From Pirellula sp. (GTDB lineage Bacteria; Planctomycetota; Planctomycetia; Pirellulales; Pirellulaceae): a DNA stretch of 56,119 nucleotides. Shown here one piece after another: positions 1-8,388 of the stretch. The first letter of the stretch is position 1; the number at the start of each line of letters is the position of its first letter. The stretch lies in assembly GCA_021300155.1 (NCBI GenBank), contig JAJTID010000061.1, positions 1 through 56,119 of the forward strand, written 5' to 3'. The notes beneath the pieces are model-generated. The model was given only the letters and a program-made list of their open reading frames with translations, made no database searches and had not been told where the DNA came from. The position numbers and the translations under genes were made by a program.

Positions 1-716
1 GCACAAATCAGCTTCGCACATTCACGAAGTTGAATCTCATATTTGGAATGGTCTGCCATTGCGTTCGGAATACTGTGAGCGCAAAACAACACCTTCGTCT
101 TCGATCGACGCTCTTCTGGGATTTGAGCGAGTGCTTTGTTCAAGCAATCGGTCTGTGCCGCAATAAATTTAGGATGATTGAATCCTTTGCGGACCTTTTC
201 CACCAATGGGGCCTTTTCTCCGACGGTCTGTTGGGCAGCGGCGATATCTTCGCGGTATTGGCGGCAACCACTATAGCAGCTAAACATTGAGGTAAAGAAA
301 GCGATCGCGCGTTTGCGACCATCGTCGGCCATTTGTTGCATCGTTCCCGGCAATAGCGGGTGCCAATTCCTATTCCCCCAGTAGATTGGCAAATCGACTC
401 CGCGTCGTTTGCATTCTTGTTGGACGGCATCGATCAGAAGACGGCATTGTTCGTTGATGGGACTGACTCCGCCAAAGCTCTGATAATGTTCGGCCACTTC
501 GAGCATTCGTTCGCGTGGAACGTTCTTGCCTCGTAGCACATTCTCGAGGAATGGAATCACATCGTCAGGACCTTCTGGGCCGCCGAAAGACACGAACAAT
601 ATCGAATCGATCGGCAATTTGCTCAACGGCGGCAGCGGAGTGGTCGGTGCGGCGGGCTTTGTCGCAACTGCCGGAGGAGTTTGCGGAGTCGGAGATTGTT
701 GGGTTGGATTCGTCAT
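1..716 (-). CDS. hemH: Ferrochelatase (5' part, runs off the left edge)
   Basis: Inserts ferrous iron into protoporphyrin IX, the last step of protohaem synthesis; expected in the cytoplasm or on the inner face of the membrane. I translated the minus strand from the ATG at 716-714: about 22 Pro/Ala/Thr-rich residues, then SILFVSFGGPEGPDDVIPFL and HYQSFGGVSPINEQ, both typical of the ferrochelatase N-terminus. Further on, VLFCAHSIP carries the family histidine that binds the metal. The frame stays open to base 1, so roughly the first 238 residues of a usual 320-380 are present and the C-terminal part is outside the window. The proline-rich leader is not part of the usual fold. It is divergently oriented from the AAA ATPase at 931. 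A protoporphyrinogen oxidase, the preceding pathway step, lies 18 kb away on the same strand. Confidence 0.9.
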   Translation of the reverse strand, partial: MTNPTQQSPTPQTPPAVATKPAAPTTPLPPLSKLPIDSILFVSFGGPEGPDDVIPFLENVLRGKNVPRERMLEVAEHYQSFGGVSPINEQCRLLIDAVQQECKRRGVDLPIYWGNRNWHPLLPGTMQQMADDGRKRAIAFFTSMFSCYSGCRQYREDIAAAQQTVGEKAPLVEKVRKGFNHPKFIAAQTDCLNKALAQIPEERRSKTKVLFCAHSIPNAMADHSKYEIQLRECAKLIC

Positions 717-930
717 GAGTGCTCATGGATTATGGAATGTTTGCCTCGAAAGTCTTAGCTCCAACAATTATCGGTAGTTTGCAACCCCTGCAAAGTTCTC
801 TTGGATCCGAACAGGCCAAGTATCGGATCAAAAAACTGCGAGATGACGCGACAAGCCTCCTGGTTAGAGCATAGAATCAGGCCGCGACGATGGATTTGAG
901 TCAACACCCCCCACTTTTTGTTCAGCCCAT

Positions 931-2727
931 ATGAGTGCCAATACAACCGTTCAACTGCCGACTACCGACCTGCCAGCGGCATCTTATCCGTTTTTTGGAC
1001 AATTGGCCCGAATCATCAATTCAGGGCAGTCGCGGGCCGTGGTATTGAGCGGGAATATTTATGATTTGTATTTTGATGGCAAACAATACGTACCGATCAT
1101 CCCGTTCTTGACCTCCAAGACGCAGGTGCCTGGGCTGATTCAGGTGATTTACGAATTGAACGGGCCCGTTCGATTGAGCGACGAGGACCGTGCGCGTCTT
1201 CGAGAAGCATGGTCTGCGTGGAAGAATGGCGTTTCTGTCGACGCGATCCCGATGCGTGAAGTGTTGAATGACGGAAGCAAATTTGATCTCCGGCGTCGCG
1301 AGTTTGATCAGTATCTGCGAGACGCCATCGGTAATGCGACTCAAGCGTTAGAGTTTCTAAGGCAGTTGACGATTTGTTCGCGAGCTTGTTTGAAAGAAAA
1401 CTTGCTCATCTTCATCGAAGGGACCGACATGTTGTTGCCTTCGGGAGATGGTGACGTTGCAAGAATGAACGATGCTCAATTGCGGCGCATTGCGATTGTC
1501 ACCGATTGGTTCAACGATCCTGCATTCTTTTCTGGCAAGGATGCTGTGATCCTCGTTGCAGAATCGCGCAGTCTCATTCATCCTCGCATTTCTCGATTAC
1601 CACAAGTCTTGTCGGTGGACGTTCCGGCTCCCGATTTGGCAGCTCGCAAACACTTTGTTAGCACGCATGTCGCGACAACACCCACCGGGCAAAAGCACAA
1701 TAGCGACTTGGTAGCCGAAGCGACCGCTGGACTAAGCCTTCACGCGATGCGTCAGTTGTTGCTTTCTTCGGACTATTTGCAACGTCCTGTAGAACGACAA
1801 GATACCACGAAGCAAGTTGAGCTCTTCATTCAAAGTCAGCTTGGTGAGGATGTGATCGAGTTCAAGAAACCGTCACATCAATTGACCGACTGCGTTGGAT
1901 TCGCAAACCTCAAGTCCTTTTTGTATAGCTATTTGATTCCACGCATGAAGTTGCCGGACGATCGTGCTCTTCCAGGGGCTGCGATTGCTGGCCCCATCGG
2001 AGGAGGAAAGACTTATATCTTCGAAGCGGTCGCAGCCGAGTTGGATATGCCCGTTCTCGTTTTGAAGAACATCCGAAGCCAATGGTTTGGTCAAACCGAT
2101 GTGATCTTCGAGCGATTGCGTCGCGTTTTGGAAGCGCTCGAGAAAGTGGTGATCTTCGTTGACGAAGCGGACACACAGTTTGGCAGTGTCGGCGAAGGTG
2201 CCCACGAAACGGAACGACGACTGACAGGCAAGATTCAGGGGATGATGAGCGATCCGAAGCTGAGAGGCAAGGTCGTTTGGTTGCTTATGACGGCTCGTAT
2301 TCACTTGTTATCGCCCGACATCCGACGTCCGGGGCGTGTTGGGGACCTGATTATTCCGATCTTGGATCCGATCGGACAAGATCGCAAAGATTTCATTCGC
2401 TGGATGCTCAAGCCGACGAATTTCATCAATGATGCACTCGTCGATTGGCTTGATGCCGAGGGGCTAGAGCAAGACTATTCGTCGGCTGGTTATGCCGCGT
2501 TGCGTAGCCAATTCAAAGCGATTCCACCCAAGGACGAGGCGGAGTTGAAGGAGATGATCCGCGACTTTATTCAACCCGCGATCAAACAAACGCGACGGTA
2601 CCAAACGCTACAGGCGTTGATCAACTGCACACGTCGTTCTCTTTTACCCGATCCGAACATTACCGACGAGGAACGGGCTAAAATGGAAGATGAAATCCGT
2701 GAGCTGGAAGCTCAAGGGATCCGATAG
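931..2727 (+). CDS. AAA ATPase with degenerate N-terminal AAA-like domain
   Basis: A 598-residue cytoplasmic ATPase. The C-terminal half is a complete AAA module: Walker A GPIGGGKT (G354, K360), Walker B VVIFVDEAD (D411, E412), a sensor-like LLMTARIHL stretch and RRPGR, a probable arginine-finger region. The N-terminal half also looks AAA-like: LLIFIEGTD (about residues 157-165) resembles a Walker B strand and VILVAES a sensor-1 strand, with PHRPRIS-like sequence after it, but there is no Walker A lysine. A dead first module before an active second one recalls Ycf46-like and other tandem AAA proteins; that comparison is inference. The ATG at 931 follows a 214-nt divergent spacer shared with hemH. 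No substrate can be named; the next gene, a membrane permease 92 nt downstream on the same strand, might be co-transcribed. Confidence 0.85.
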   Translation: MSANTTVQLPTTDLPAASYPFFGQLARIINSGQSRAVVLSGNIYDLYFDGKQYVPIIPFLTSKTQVPGLIQVIYELNGPVRLSDEDRARLREAWSAWKNGVSVDAIPMREVLNDGSKFDLRRREFDQYLRDAIGNATQALEFLRQLTICSRACLKENLLIFIEGTDMLLPSGDGDVARMNDAQLRRIAIVTDWFNDPAFFSGKDAVILVAESRSLIHPRISRLPQVLSVDVPAPDLAARKHFVSTHVATTPTGQKHNSDLVAEATAGLSLHAMRQLLLSSDYLQRPVERQDTTKQVELFIQSQLGEDVIEFKKPSHQLTDCVGFANLKSFLYSYLIPRMKLPDDRALPGAAIAGPIGGGKTYIFEAVAAELDMPVLVLKNIRSQWFGQTDVIFERLRRVLEALEKVVIFVDEADTQFGSVGEGAHETERRLTGKIQGMMSDPKLRGKVVWLLMTARIHLLSPDIRRPGRVGDLIIPILDPIGQDRKDFIRWMLKPTNFINDALVDWLDAEGLEQDYSSAGYAALRSQFKAIPPKDEAELKEMIRDFIQPAIKQTRRYQTLQALINCTRRSLLPDPNITDEERAKMEDEIRELEAQGIR

Positions 2728-2747
2728 CGCGCATCGTGCAACACCGC

Positions 2748-2775
2748 TCACCGTCCATTTGATCACCGTCCATTT
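2748..2775. repeat. Two 13-bp direct repeats between genes
   Basis: The 13-mer TCACCGTCCATTT occurs at 2748-2760 and again at 2763-2775, a 15-bp period, in the 92-nt gap between the AAA ATPase and the ABC-2 permease. It could be a binding site for a dimeric regulator of the permease or a simple replication-slippage duplication. Nothing else in the gap is recognisable. Confidence 0.5.
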
Positions 2776-2819
2776 CAGATCACTGAACGCTCACTTCTCA
2801 TCGTATCGATTCGCAACGT

Positions 2820-4463
2820 ATGTTTTTGAACAACAATCCTGTTCTTCAGCGCGAGCTTATAGTTAACCTCCGCACGCCTCGAGCTTTCTTGTTAATGCTC
2901 ATATATCAGATCGCGCTCGCGGCAGTGGTTTTGATCGCTTATCCACGCGACGTCAAAATCGATTTGAGTCGCGAGTCTGCATCAGCGCAGCGTTTGGTCG
3001 ACTTCTTCTTTGTTGGTCAGTTTGCGATCGCTTCGTTGATGGCACCGAGCTTTACGGCTGGCGCTATTAGCGGTGAAAAGGAACGTAAAACGTATGAGAT
3101 GCTACTGGCGAGCCCGTTGCGACCGATCGTCATTGTCTCCGGCAAATTGATCGCGGCACTCGCTCACTTGATCGTGCTGGTATCGGGGTCCTTGCCGATC
3201 ATCATGCTCTGTTTGCCGTTAGGTGGCGTTTCTATTTATGAATTACTGGCGGCGTATGTCGGGTTGTTGTCGTCGATTTTTCTTTTTGGTTCGATCAGCA
3301 TGTATTGCTCGAGCTACTTTAAACGAACGAGTTCGTCGCTAGTTGTTAGCTACGTGTTCATTTTGCCTATTCTGATTCTGGGTGTGATTTTGTGGTTGGC
3401 ACTGTCTAGCCAAGGAGATCTGCGACTCTTTTTGACCATCACGATTGTGCCTGCCATTTGCTTGGTATTCGGGTTTGGGATGCTAGCCATTACTGCCCAT
3501 CGATTGCTTTATCCACCCGATATCGGAAGCCAAGGGAACGAAGTGGTCGATCTCGAGAAGGAACAACGCGAAGCGGTCGGGTTAGTTATCCAACGGGATC
3601 AGTTCCCGGACAGCTTGTTCGCTCCGCCGCGTCGTAAGACGCTTATGGCCGACAATGCCAACCCTGTTTACGACAAAGAGATGCATGCGGAACTCTTTAG
3701 CCAGGGAAGTTTGATGCTTCGTTTGGTCATACAGATCAGTATGTTGCTGGCGATACCGTTGATGGCGGTATTCTTGTTTTTGCGTCCGAGCTTAGCCGCA
3801 TATTATGCGGGCTTTGTGTTGATTTTTAACATTCTCGTGGCACCCGTGTTTATGGCTGGTAGCATTACGAGCGAACGAGAGCGACAAACGATCGATCTGT
3901 TGTTGACGACGACAATCTCTTCATGGCAGATCCTTTGGGGCAAACTGCTGGCGGGATACCGAGTGTCGGCTGTGTTGACCGCTTTCCTAATGTTTCCGAT
4001 GGTATTGGCCCTGCTCCCGTTAACGCCATTGTCGGAGAATTGGCCGTCAATGTTGGCCTACTTTCTGATTTGTTTCGTGGCTTCGGTCTTCAATACGATC
4101 TTGGCGATGTTTTTGTCGACGGTCGTTCGGAAAACGAGCACCGCGATGATGCTAAGCTACGTCGTCTTGTTGGGGCTTTACTGCTTGCCGGTCGCCATCT
4201 ACTTTTTGGTTTGGTCGTTCACCCCTGCCGATCGAGATTTATCGTCTCTCAAGTTCATCGGCGTAACAAGCCCGCTGATGGCAGTCGACAATGCCCCCCT
4301 CACCGCGATGGCCATTGGAACGAGCGAGTCCCCGACCGCGAAGGTTGGATCGTGGCTTTTCATTGGGATTTATGTAGGGATTACAACGATTGCATCAGGT
4401 ATTCTACTGGCGATCAACGTGTTGTTGTTCCAAGCTCGCTGGCGGTTAACCGGGCGAGGTTGA
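2820..4463 (+). CDS. ABC-2 family permease with internal duplication
   Basis: A 547-residue integral membrane protein of the ABC-2 permease type, with about 12 hydrophobic segments. Two related halves are visible: each has an extracytoplasmic strand followed by a conserved loop, GEKERKTYEMLLASPLRP near residue 85 and SERERQTIDLLLTTTISSWQ near residue 350, each followed by a GKL motif and several TM helices. Typical ABC-2 permeases are single-domain proteins of 250-400 residues that dimerise; this one seems to be a covalent dimer. The partner ATPase is not in the window: the upstream gene is an AAA, not an ABC, ATPase. Substrate unknown. The ATG at 2820 gives MFLNNNPVLQRELIVNLRTP, a usual start for planctomycete ABC-2 permeases. 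A 233-residue frame at 3923-4624 overlapping its 3' end is a shadow. Confidence 0.85.
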   Translation: MFLNNNPVLQRELIVNLRTPRAFLLMLIYQIALAAVVLIAYPRDVKIDLSRESASAQRLVDFFFVGQFAIASLMAPSFTAGAISGEKERKTYEMLLASPLRPIVIVSGKLIAALAHLIVLVSGSLPIIMLCLPLGGVSIYELLAAYVGLLSSIFLFGSISMYCSSYFKRTSSSLVVSYVFILPILILGVILWLALSSQGDLRLFLTITIVPAICLVFGFGMLAITAHRLLYPPDIGSQGNEVVDLEKEQREAVGLVIQRDQFPDSLFAPPRRKTLMADNANPVYDKEMHAELFSQGSLMLRLVIQISMLLAIPLMAVFLFLRPSLAAYYAGFVLIFNILVAPVFMAGSITSERERQTIDLLLTTTISSWQILWGKLLAGYRVSAVLTAFLMFPMVLALLPLTPLSENWPSMLAYFLICFVASVFNTILAMFLSTVVRKTSTAMMLSYVVLLGLYCLPVAIYFLVWSFTPADRDLSSLKFIGVTSPLMAVDNAPLTAMAIGTSESPTAKVGSWLFIGIYVGITTIASGILLAINVLLFQARWRLTGRG

Positions 4464-4507
4464 CGGTTTCTCGATTGGCCGGGACAATTCCGACTCGTTG
4501 CGTTGTG

Positions 4508-4564
4508 AAAACCGAGGCTAGCGCCGAGCGGCCCAAGGGCCGGAAGAAAACCGGGCGATCGCCC
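4508..4564. repeat. Dispersed GGCTAGCG repeat with nested palindromes
   Basis: In the gap before glyA, 4508-4531 reads AAAACCGAGGCTAGCGCCGA plus GCGG. A diverged copy in inverse orientation is at 45604-45627 (18 of 24 positions agree). Directly after it come the palindromes CGGCCCAAGGGCCG (4529-4542) and GGGCGATCGCCC (4553-4564). I believe this belongs to a family of short intergenic repeats common in planctomycete genomes; in place it may act as a transcription terminator or processing site after the ABC-2 gene. Confidence 0.55.
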
Positions 4565-4653
4565 AAAGGCTCTCGGGCCGGTGAGGGATTGCTTCCGATA
4601 ATTATATGCGAACAAATTCTCTGAAAATACTTTTTTGAACAAAAGTTACACCT

Positions 4654-5910
4654 ATGTCCATACTACAAACACAAGACCCCGCCATTTGGGCCGCTATCGA
4701 ACAAGAATCTATACGGCAACAAGACGGTCTGGAAATGATCGCGAGCGAGAACTATACGAGCCCTGCGGTCATGCAAGCGGTCGGTAGTGTGCTTACGAAC
4801 AAATATGCGGAAGGCTACCCAGGGCGACGCTATTACGGTGGGTGCGAACATGTCGATACTGTCGAAACGATCGCAATCGAACGAGCGAAGGAATTGTTTG
4901 GTTCAGATCACGCAAACGTCCAACCGCACTCGGGCTCGCAAGCAAACACGGCTGTCTATTTGTCGGCTTTGCAACCTGGCGATGTTGTACTAGGGCTCGA
5001 CTTGGCTCAAGGTGGACACCTGACCCACGGTATGCATCTCAACATCAGCGGCAAGCTGTACAAGTTTTATGCGTACGGTGTTGATCCGGTGAATCATCGA
5101 ATCGATTTTGATCAAGTGGCCAAGTTGGCACGCGAGCATCGTCCCAAGATGATCGTTGCAGGTGCGAGTGCTTACCCACGCGAGATATTCCATGACAAGT
5201 TTGCAGATATCGCCAAGGATGTTGGCGCGAAGCTTTTGGTAGACATGGCTCACTATGCAGGTCTTGTCGCAGCAGGCGTTCACAATTCGCCTGTTCCGTA
5301 TGCTGACTATGTCACCACGACCACTCACAAAACACTGCGTGGACCACGTAGCGGCTTGATCTTGTGCCGTAGCGAGTATGCAAAGTCGATCAACAGCGCG
5401 GTCTTCCCCGGTATTCAGGGTGGACCTCTGATGCACGTCGTTGCAGGTAAAGCAGTCTGCTTCGCAGAAGCTATGTTACCATCGTTCAAGGAGTACGGCA
5501 AACAAGTGGTCGCCAATGCCAAAGTCCTTGCCGACTCATTGATGGCGCATGGATTGCGTCTTATCAGCGGTGGTACTGACAATCACTTGGTCCTCGTCGA
5601 TGTGACCAGTTTCGGTATCGGAGGAAAGATCGCGGAAAAGGCGCTCGACGAATGCGGCATCACGGTGAACATGAACATGATTCCATTTGACACTCGCAAA
5701 CCGATGGACCCCAGCGGTATTCGAATCGGTGCTCCCGCATTAACTACACGCGGTATGGGCACGCACGAGTTCAAGACGATCGCTACCTGGATTGCGACGG
5801 CATTGAAGTCGCACGATGATGCTACCAAGCTTGCACAGATTCGGGAGGACGTACGTCAAATGACAAGCCATTTCCCCGTTCCTGCGGCTGGCCTAGCCGT
5901 GGCCGTTTAA
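4654..5910 (+). CDS. glyA: Serine hydroxymethyltransferase
   Basis: PLP enzyme converting serine and tetrahydrofolate to glycine and 5,10-methylenetetrahydrofolate in the cytoplasm, a main source of one-carbon units. The 418-residue length is normal. Signature sequences are present in order: [15 protein letters not shown] near the N-terminus, [20 protein letters not shown], the HSGSQAN cofactor-phosphate region, [27 protein letters not shown] with the PLP lysine at K226, and [12 protein letters not shown]. The ATG at 4654 matches the family start. There is no obvious Shine-Dalgarno. The response regulator gene starts 13 nt after the stop, so the two are probably one transcript, an association with no obvious biochemical reason. 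Confidence 0.97.
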   Translation: MSILQTQDPAIWAAIEQESIRQQDGLEMIASENYTSPAVMQAVGSVLTNKYAEGYPGRRYYGGCEHVDTVETIAIERAKELFGSDHANVQPHSGSQANTAVYLSALQPGDVVLGLDLAQGGHLTHGMHLNISGKLYKFYAYGVDPVNHRIDFDQVAKLAREHRPKMIVAGASAYPREIFHDKFADIAKDVGAKLLVDMAHYAGLVAAGVHNSPVPYADYVTTTTHKTLRGPRSGLILCRSEYAKSINSAVFPGIQGGPLMHVVAGKAVCFAEAMLPSFKEYGKQVVANAKVLADSLMAHGLRLISGGTDNHLVLVDVTSFGIGGKIAEKALDECGITVNMNMIPFDTRKPMDPSGIRIGAPALTTRGMGTHEFKTIATWIATALKSHDDATKLAQIREDVRQMTSHFPVPAAGLAVAV

Positions 5911-5923
5911 GGGAAAGTTCTAT

Positions 5924-6358
5924 ATGAGTCTTCCGAAGATATTAATCGCTGACGATAACGCTCAGAACCGCGAATTGCTTGAGGCGTTCCTGGCCAGAAT
6001 CGAGTGCGATACGGCATTCGCAGTCGATGGGCAAGACACGCTGAACAAGGTCGAGAGCTTCAGGCCTGACTTAATTTTACTCGATGTGATGATGCCGAAG
6101 CTGAACGGCTTTGAGGTTTGCCGAAAACTAAAGTCGGACAAAACAACATCAAGGATCATGATTCTCATGGTCACCGCCTTGAGCGAATTGGGTGATATCG
6201 AACGAGCCGTCGAAGCGGGGACCGACGATTTTCTATCCAAACCCGTGAACTCGTTCGAATTGCAGAAACGAGTGGAGAACATGCTCAAGTTGAAGGGAAC
6301 GGAAGACGAACTCGAGCGGTTACGCGCCTACATTCGCGAAATGGAAGAGACGAAGTAG
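5924..6358 (+). CDS. Single-domain response regulator
   Basis: A 144-residue stand-alone receiver of the PleD/PilH-like type. Acidic pocket D10-D11, phosphoacceptor D54 in LILLDVMMP, the switch T in MVTAL and the lysine in LSKPVN are all present. After the receiver there is only a short helical tail (GTEDELERLRAYIREMEETK), with no DNA-binding or enzymatic output domain, so it must act by protein contact. No histidine kinase is adjacent; it lies 13 nt after glyA and is probably co-transcribed with it. It is separate from the chemotaxis CheY at 33976. An inverted repeat 23 nt after the stop may end the transcript. Confidence 0.93.
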   Translation: MSLPKILIADDNAQNRELLEAFLARIECDTAFAVDGQDTLNKVESFRPDLILLDVMMPKLNGFEVCRKLKSDKTTSRIMILMVTALSELGDIERAVEAGTDDFLSKPVNSFELQKRVENMLKLKGTEDELERLRAYIREMEETK

Positions 6359-6380
6359 TTCCACCTCGGGAAATCCATGG

Positions 6381-6405
6381 GCTCGGGACGATGGTCCCAA
6401 GCTAC
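6381..6405. repeat. Imperfect palindrome, GGGAC-GTCCC repeat copy 1
   Basis: The 25-mer at 6381-6405 (GCTCGGGACGATGGTCCCAA plus GCTAC) is an imperfect palindrome lying between two convergent genes, so it could serve as a bidirectional terminator although no T-run follows. Its reverse complement recurs at 6975-6999 with 23 of 25 bases identical, on the other side of the gene at 6419-6847. Confidence 0.65.
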
Positions 6406-6418
6406 AAAAAGCGGATGG

Positions 6419-6847
6419 CTATTGAACCATCTTTTGGCTGAGGAAATCATTTACCGTTTTGACTTCGTTGTCTTGTTTCGGTGCGAACCATGACCTTTTG
6501 GGTTCCGCAGAATAGCCCGTGGATTTGGGGAATGGATTCAGTTTACTAAACCACTGCGAAGTCGACTTTGACATTTTTTGGAACGTCGATGGTTCTTTTC
6601 TCGTGTACGAGTTTACGTTGGTTTTCTTGGAGCTGAACATACTAGGCATTTTCCACTCAGGCATCCAAGACTTCTTGTTTGCACTTGAGGTGCTCGTATA
6701 GAGCGGACTAGGTTTGCTTTTGCTTTTACTTTCGCTCTTGGCGAATGGGTTCCAATTCCACTCTTCCGCGTGAGTGGTGGAAGCGAGCGGGCAGCCCATT
6801 GCCAAAACCAACAAAACGAGTGAAATACGCTTGATCGAGTTGGTCAT
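6419..6847 (-). CDS. Secreted Lys/Ser/Trp-rich protein of unknown function
   Basis: A 142-residue exported protein I cannot assign. It begins with a clear Sec signal peptide (MTNSIKRISLVLLVLAMGCP...THAEE, likely cut after THA). The mature part is basic, rich in K, S, P and W and of low complexity, with recurrent short units of the form W(N/M/F)P or KxPSxF: WNWNPFAKS, SWMPEWKMPSMFSSKK, WFSKLNPFPKS, SWFAPKQ. No transmembrane segment follows the signal. It ends with a more ordinary helix, VKTVNDFLSQKMVQ. This style of short exported protein is common in Pirellulaceae. It stands alone on the minus strand, bounded on both sides by the same 25-bp inverted repeat (6381-6405 and 6975-6999). Confidence 0.75.
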   Translation of the reverse strand: MTNSIKRISLVLLVLAMGCPLASTTHAEEWNWNPFAKSESKSKSKPSPLYTSTSSANKKSWMPEWKMPSMFSSKKTNVNSYTRKEPSTFQKMSKSTSQWFSKLNPFPKSTGYSAEPKRSWFAPKQDNEVKTVNDFLSQKMVQ

Positions 6848-6974
6848 TTTTTAGTTCCCGATATCAGGCCATGAATACTGTGGACACCGGATTTCTAAAT
6901 AGCCAATTTGCCTTGGCGAGTCTAGACGACTAACAGCGGTTCCGAACACAGACGACAAAAGTCGTGTTTTGACT

Positions 6975-6999
6975 GTAGCTTGGGACTATTGTCCCGAGC
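6975..6999. repeat. GGGAC-GTCCC repeat copy 2 (inverted)
   Basis: GTAGCTTGGGACTATTGTCC plus CGAGC at 6975-6999 is the reverse complement of the element at 6381-6405 with two mismatches. It lies between two minus-strand genes, about 130 nt upstream of the start of the secreted Lys-rich protein gene, so it is more likely a dispersed repeat than a dedicated terminator. Confidence 0.65.
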
Positions 7000-7028
7000 G
7001 GATGGATTTTCTAAGGAGTTATTGACGG

Positions 7029-7046
7029 CCGAGACACTAGTCCCAG
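7029..7046. repeat. Degenerate GGGAC-GTCCC repeat copy 3
   Basis: CCGAGACACTAGTCCCAG resembles the core of the previous two elements (CGGGACAATAGTCCCA, about 15 of 17 positions), in the same orientation as copy 1. It is 28 nt from the stop of the minus-strand gene ending at 7075. Confidence 0.4.
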
Positions 7047-7074
7047 TCCACTTTGACTTTAGTCGGTTTTGTCT

Positions 7075-8223
7075 TCATGGCTCTTCCGAGATATGAATCT
7101 CATAGCGATCCATCGAAGTTTTGCGGAACTCGATCCCCCCAGCCTTGCCTATCTCCCGCAACATGACATCGACGGTCGCGTCCTTGACGTCGATCATCAC
7201 TTCGCGTTTGCCAATTTTCTCTGGCAAAGGAAGTGGTGAGATGTCGAGCTTTAGTTTCATTGCTAGCTCCGGAAGCATTCTCTCCAGGCTACCTTGAAGC
7301 TTGAGGGAGTACAAAGGTACGTTTGATTTCGGTTTCACCCACTTCTTTTTAGGGATGAGCGGGCGGACCAATGCACGGTGCGCCTCTGGGGACGCATTTA
7401 TCAGCCACTCATCTCCTTCCTTTTGGAAAGTTGCCATTGGGTTCTCGGATTTCCAACTGTTCCAATACTCCCTACCGATTTGAGTCATTTGCGACGGAGT
7501 ATATGTCCAAGACACTGATTGCGGCTGGTCTCCCTCGACAAGGAGAGGAACAACGCTAGCTTTGCCATCTGCAATGCGGAGCTTCTTTCCAAAGCTGCCC
7601 AATACACTTGTGGCGACTGCTAGTCGAGACACTTTTGAAAACGAGTGCTCAGACCAATGATCATGTTCGACACTCGATGTCCAAGCGTTATCGAATTTGA
7701 AGAACTGGCAAAAAGCATTGGAAACTTCAATTGAACTTGCTCCATGGCTCCAACTCAAGCCTGGGGTATCGACTTTGTTCCATTCCGCCGGAATCTTCGA
7801 AGCCTTGAGTTCCCAGTACGCCATCGATAGCGAATCTGCAATGGATTTTGGAGCGATATACACCAGGTTATCTAGAATAATGACTTGCCCATCCACTTGA
7901 TCAGACAGTCGCTTTAGCCAAAACTCAAGCGATTCTTTGTTGGGCACTACCGCAACCATTTCATCTTTGGCGATATGGCGATCGACCCACATGGGCAGAT
8001 CATAAAGTCGAGAAAGAGTATCCACAGCATATCCAAATGCCCCGTCCACTTGATCGTTCAATGCATTCTGTAGACGTTGCTGAGTGGCGACCGTGGCACT
8101 CGATAAATAAGGATGCTCCTGGGACAAACACGGATCGCATCGGTGCATGTTGAGAAACAAAATCAACGCAGCGATGATCCACCGCCACGTGAAAGTCAAG
8201 CAAGAACTCTCGATTCGATTCAT
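7075..8223 (-). CDS. Exported protein with STN/secretin N-domain-like C-terminus
   Basis: A 382-residue protein with an N-terminal hydrophobic segment (about residues 13-26) that can be a signal peptide or anchor. Its last 90 residues, SLERMLPELAMKLKLDIS followed by EVMIDVKDATVDVMLREIGK, have the beta-alpha pattern of STN/secretin short N-domains. The first third (YAVDTLSRLYDLPMWVDRHI with ESLEFWLKRLSDQVDGQVII) appears to be a second copy of the same fold. Such proteins in planctomycetes usually carry no other domain and no function is known. It lacks the beta-barrel of a secretin. The start is divergent from the HEAT/TPR gene at 8389, leaving 165 nt for both promoters. Confidence 0.75.
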   Translation of the reverse strand: MNRIESSCLTFTWRWIIAALILFLNMHRCDPCLSQEHPYLSSATVATQQRLQNALNDQVDGAFGYAVDTLSRLYDLPMWVDRHIAKDEMVAVVPNKESLEFWLKRLSDQVDGQVIILDNLVYIAPKSIADSLSMAYWELKASKIPAEWNKVDTPGLSWSHGASSIEVSNAFCQFFKFDNAWTSSVEHDHWSEHSFSKVSRLAVATSVLGSFGKKLRIADGKASVVPLLVEGDQPQSVSWTYTPSQMTQIGREYWNSWKSENPMATFQKEGDEWLINASPEAHRALVRPLIPKKKWVKPKSNVPLYSLKLQGSLERMLPELAMKLKLDISPLPLPEKIGKREVMIDVKDATVDVMLREIGKAGGIEFRKTSMDRYEIHISEEP

Positions 8224-8388
8224 AATCTTTTTTGAGGAAACCTATACATTGCGAAATCGGATTTACCCAACTACAGTGGGATTGTGGATTCGTTGAATCG
8301 TTCGTCTACACGGCTCACGATCCTCACGCACGATTACTGTCCTCTCCACGAGTGACGGTACCAAAATCCGAACACTCGGCTGAATGGT

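Noticed and set aside
931-4463. AAA ATPase and ABC-2 permease as one ABC transporter
   Set aside because: The ATPase lacks the ABC signature (LSGGQ-type) motif and has AAA features, so it is not the cognate ABC subunit.
3923-4624. 233-codon plus-strand frame overlapping the ABC-2 permease 3' end
   Set aside because: Out of frame with the well-supported permease; Cys/Arg-rich composition, and its tail is translated from the intergenic repeat.
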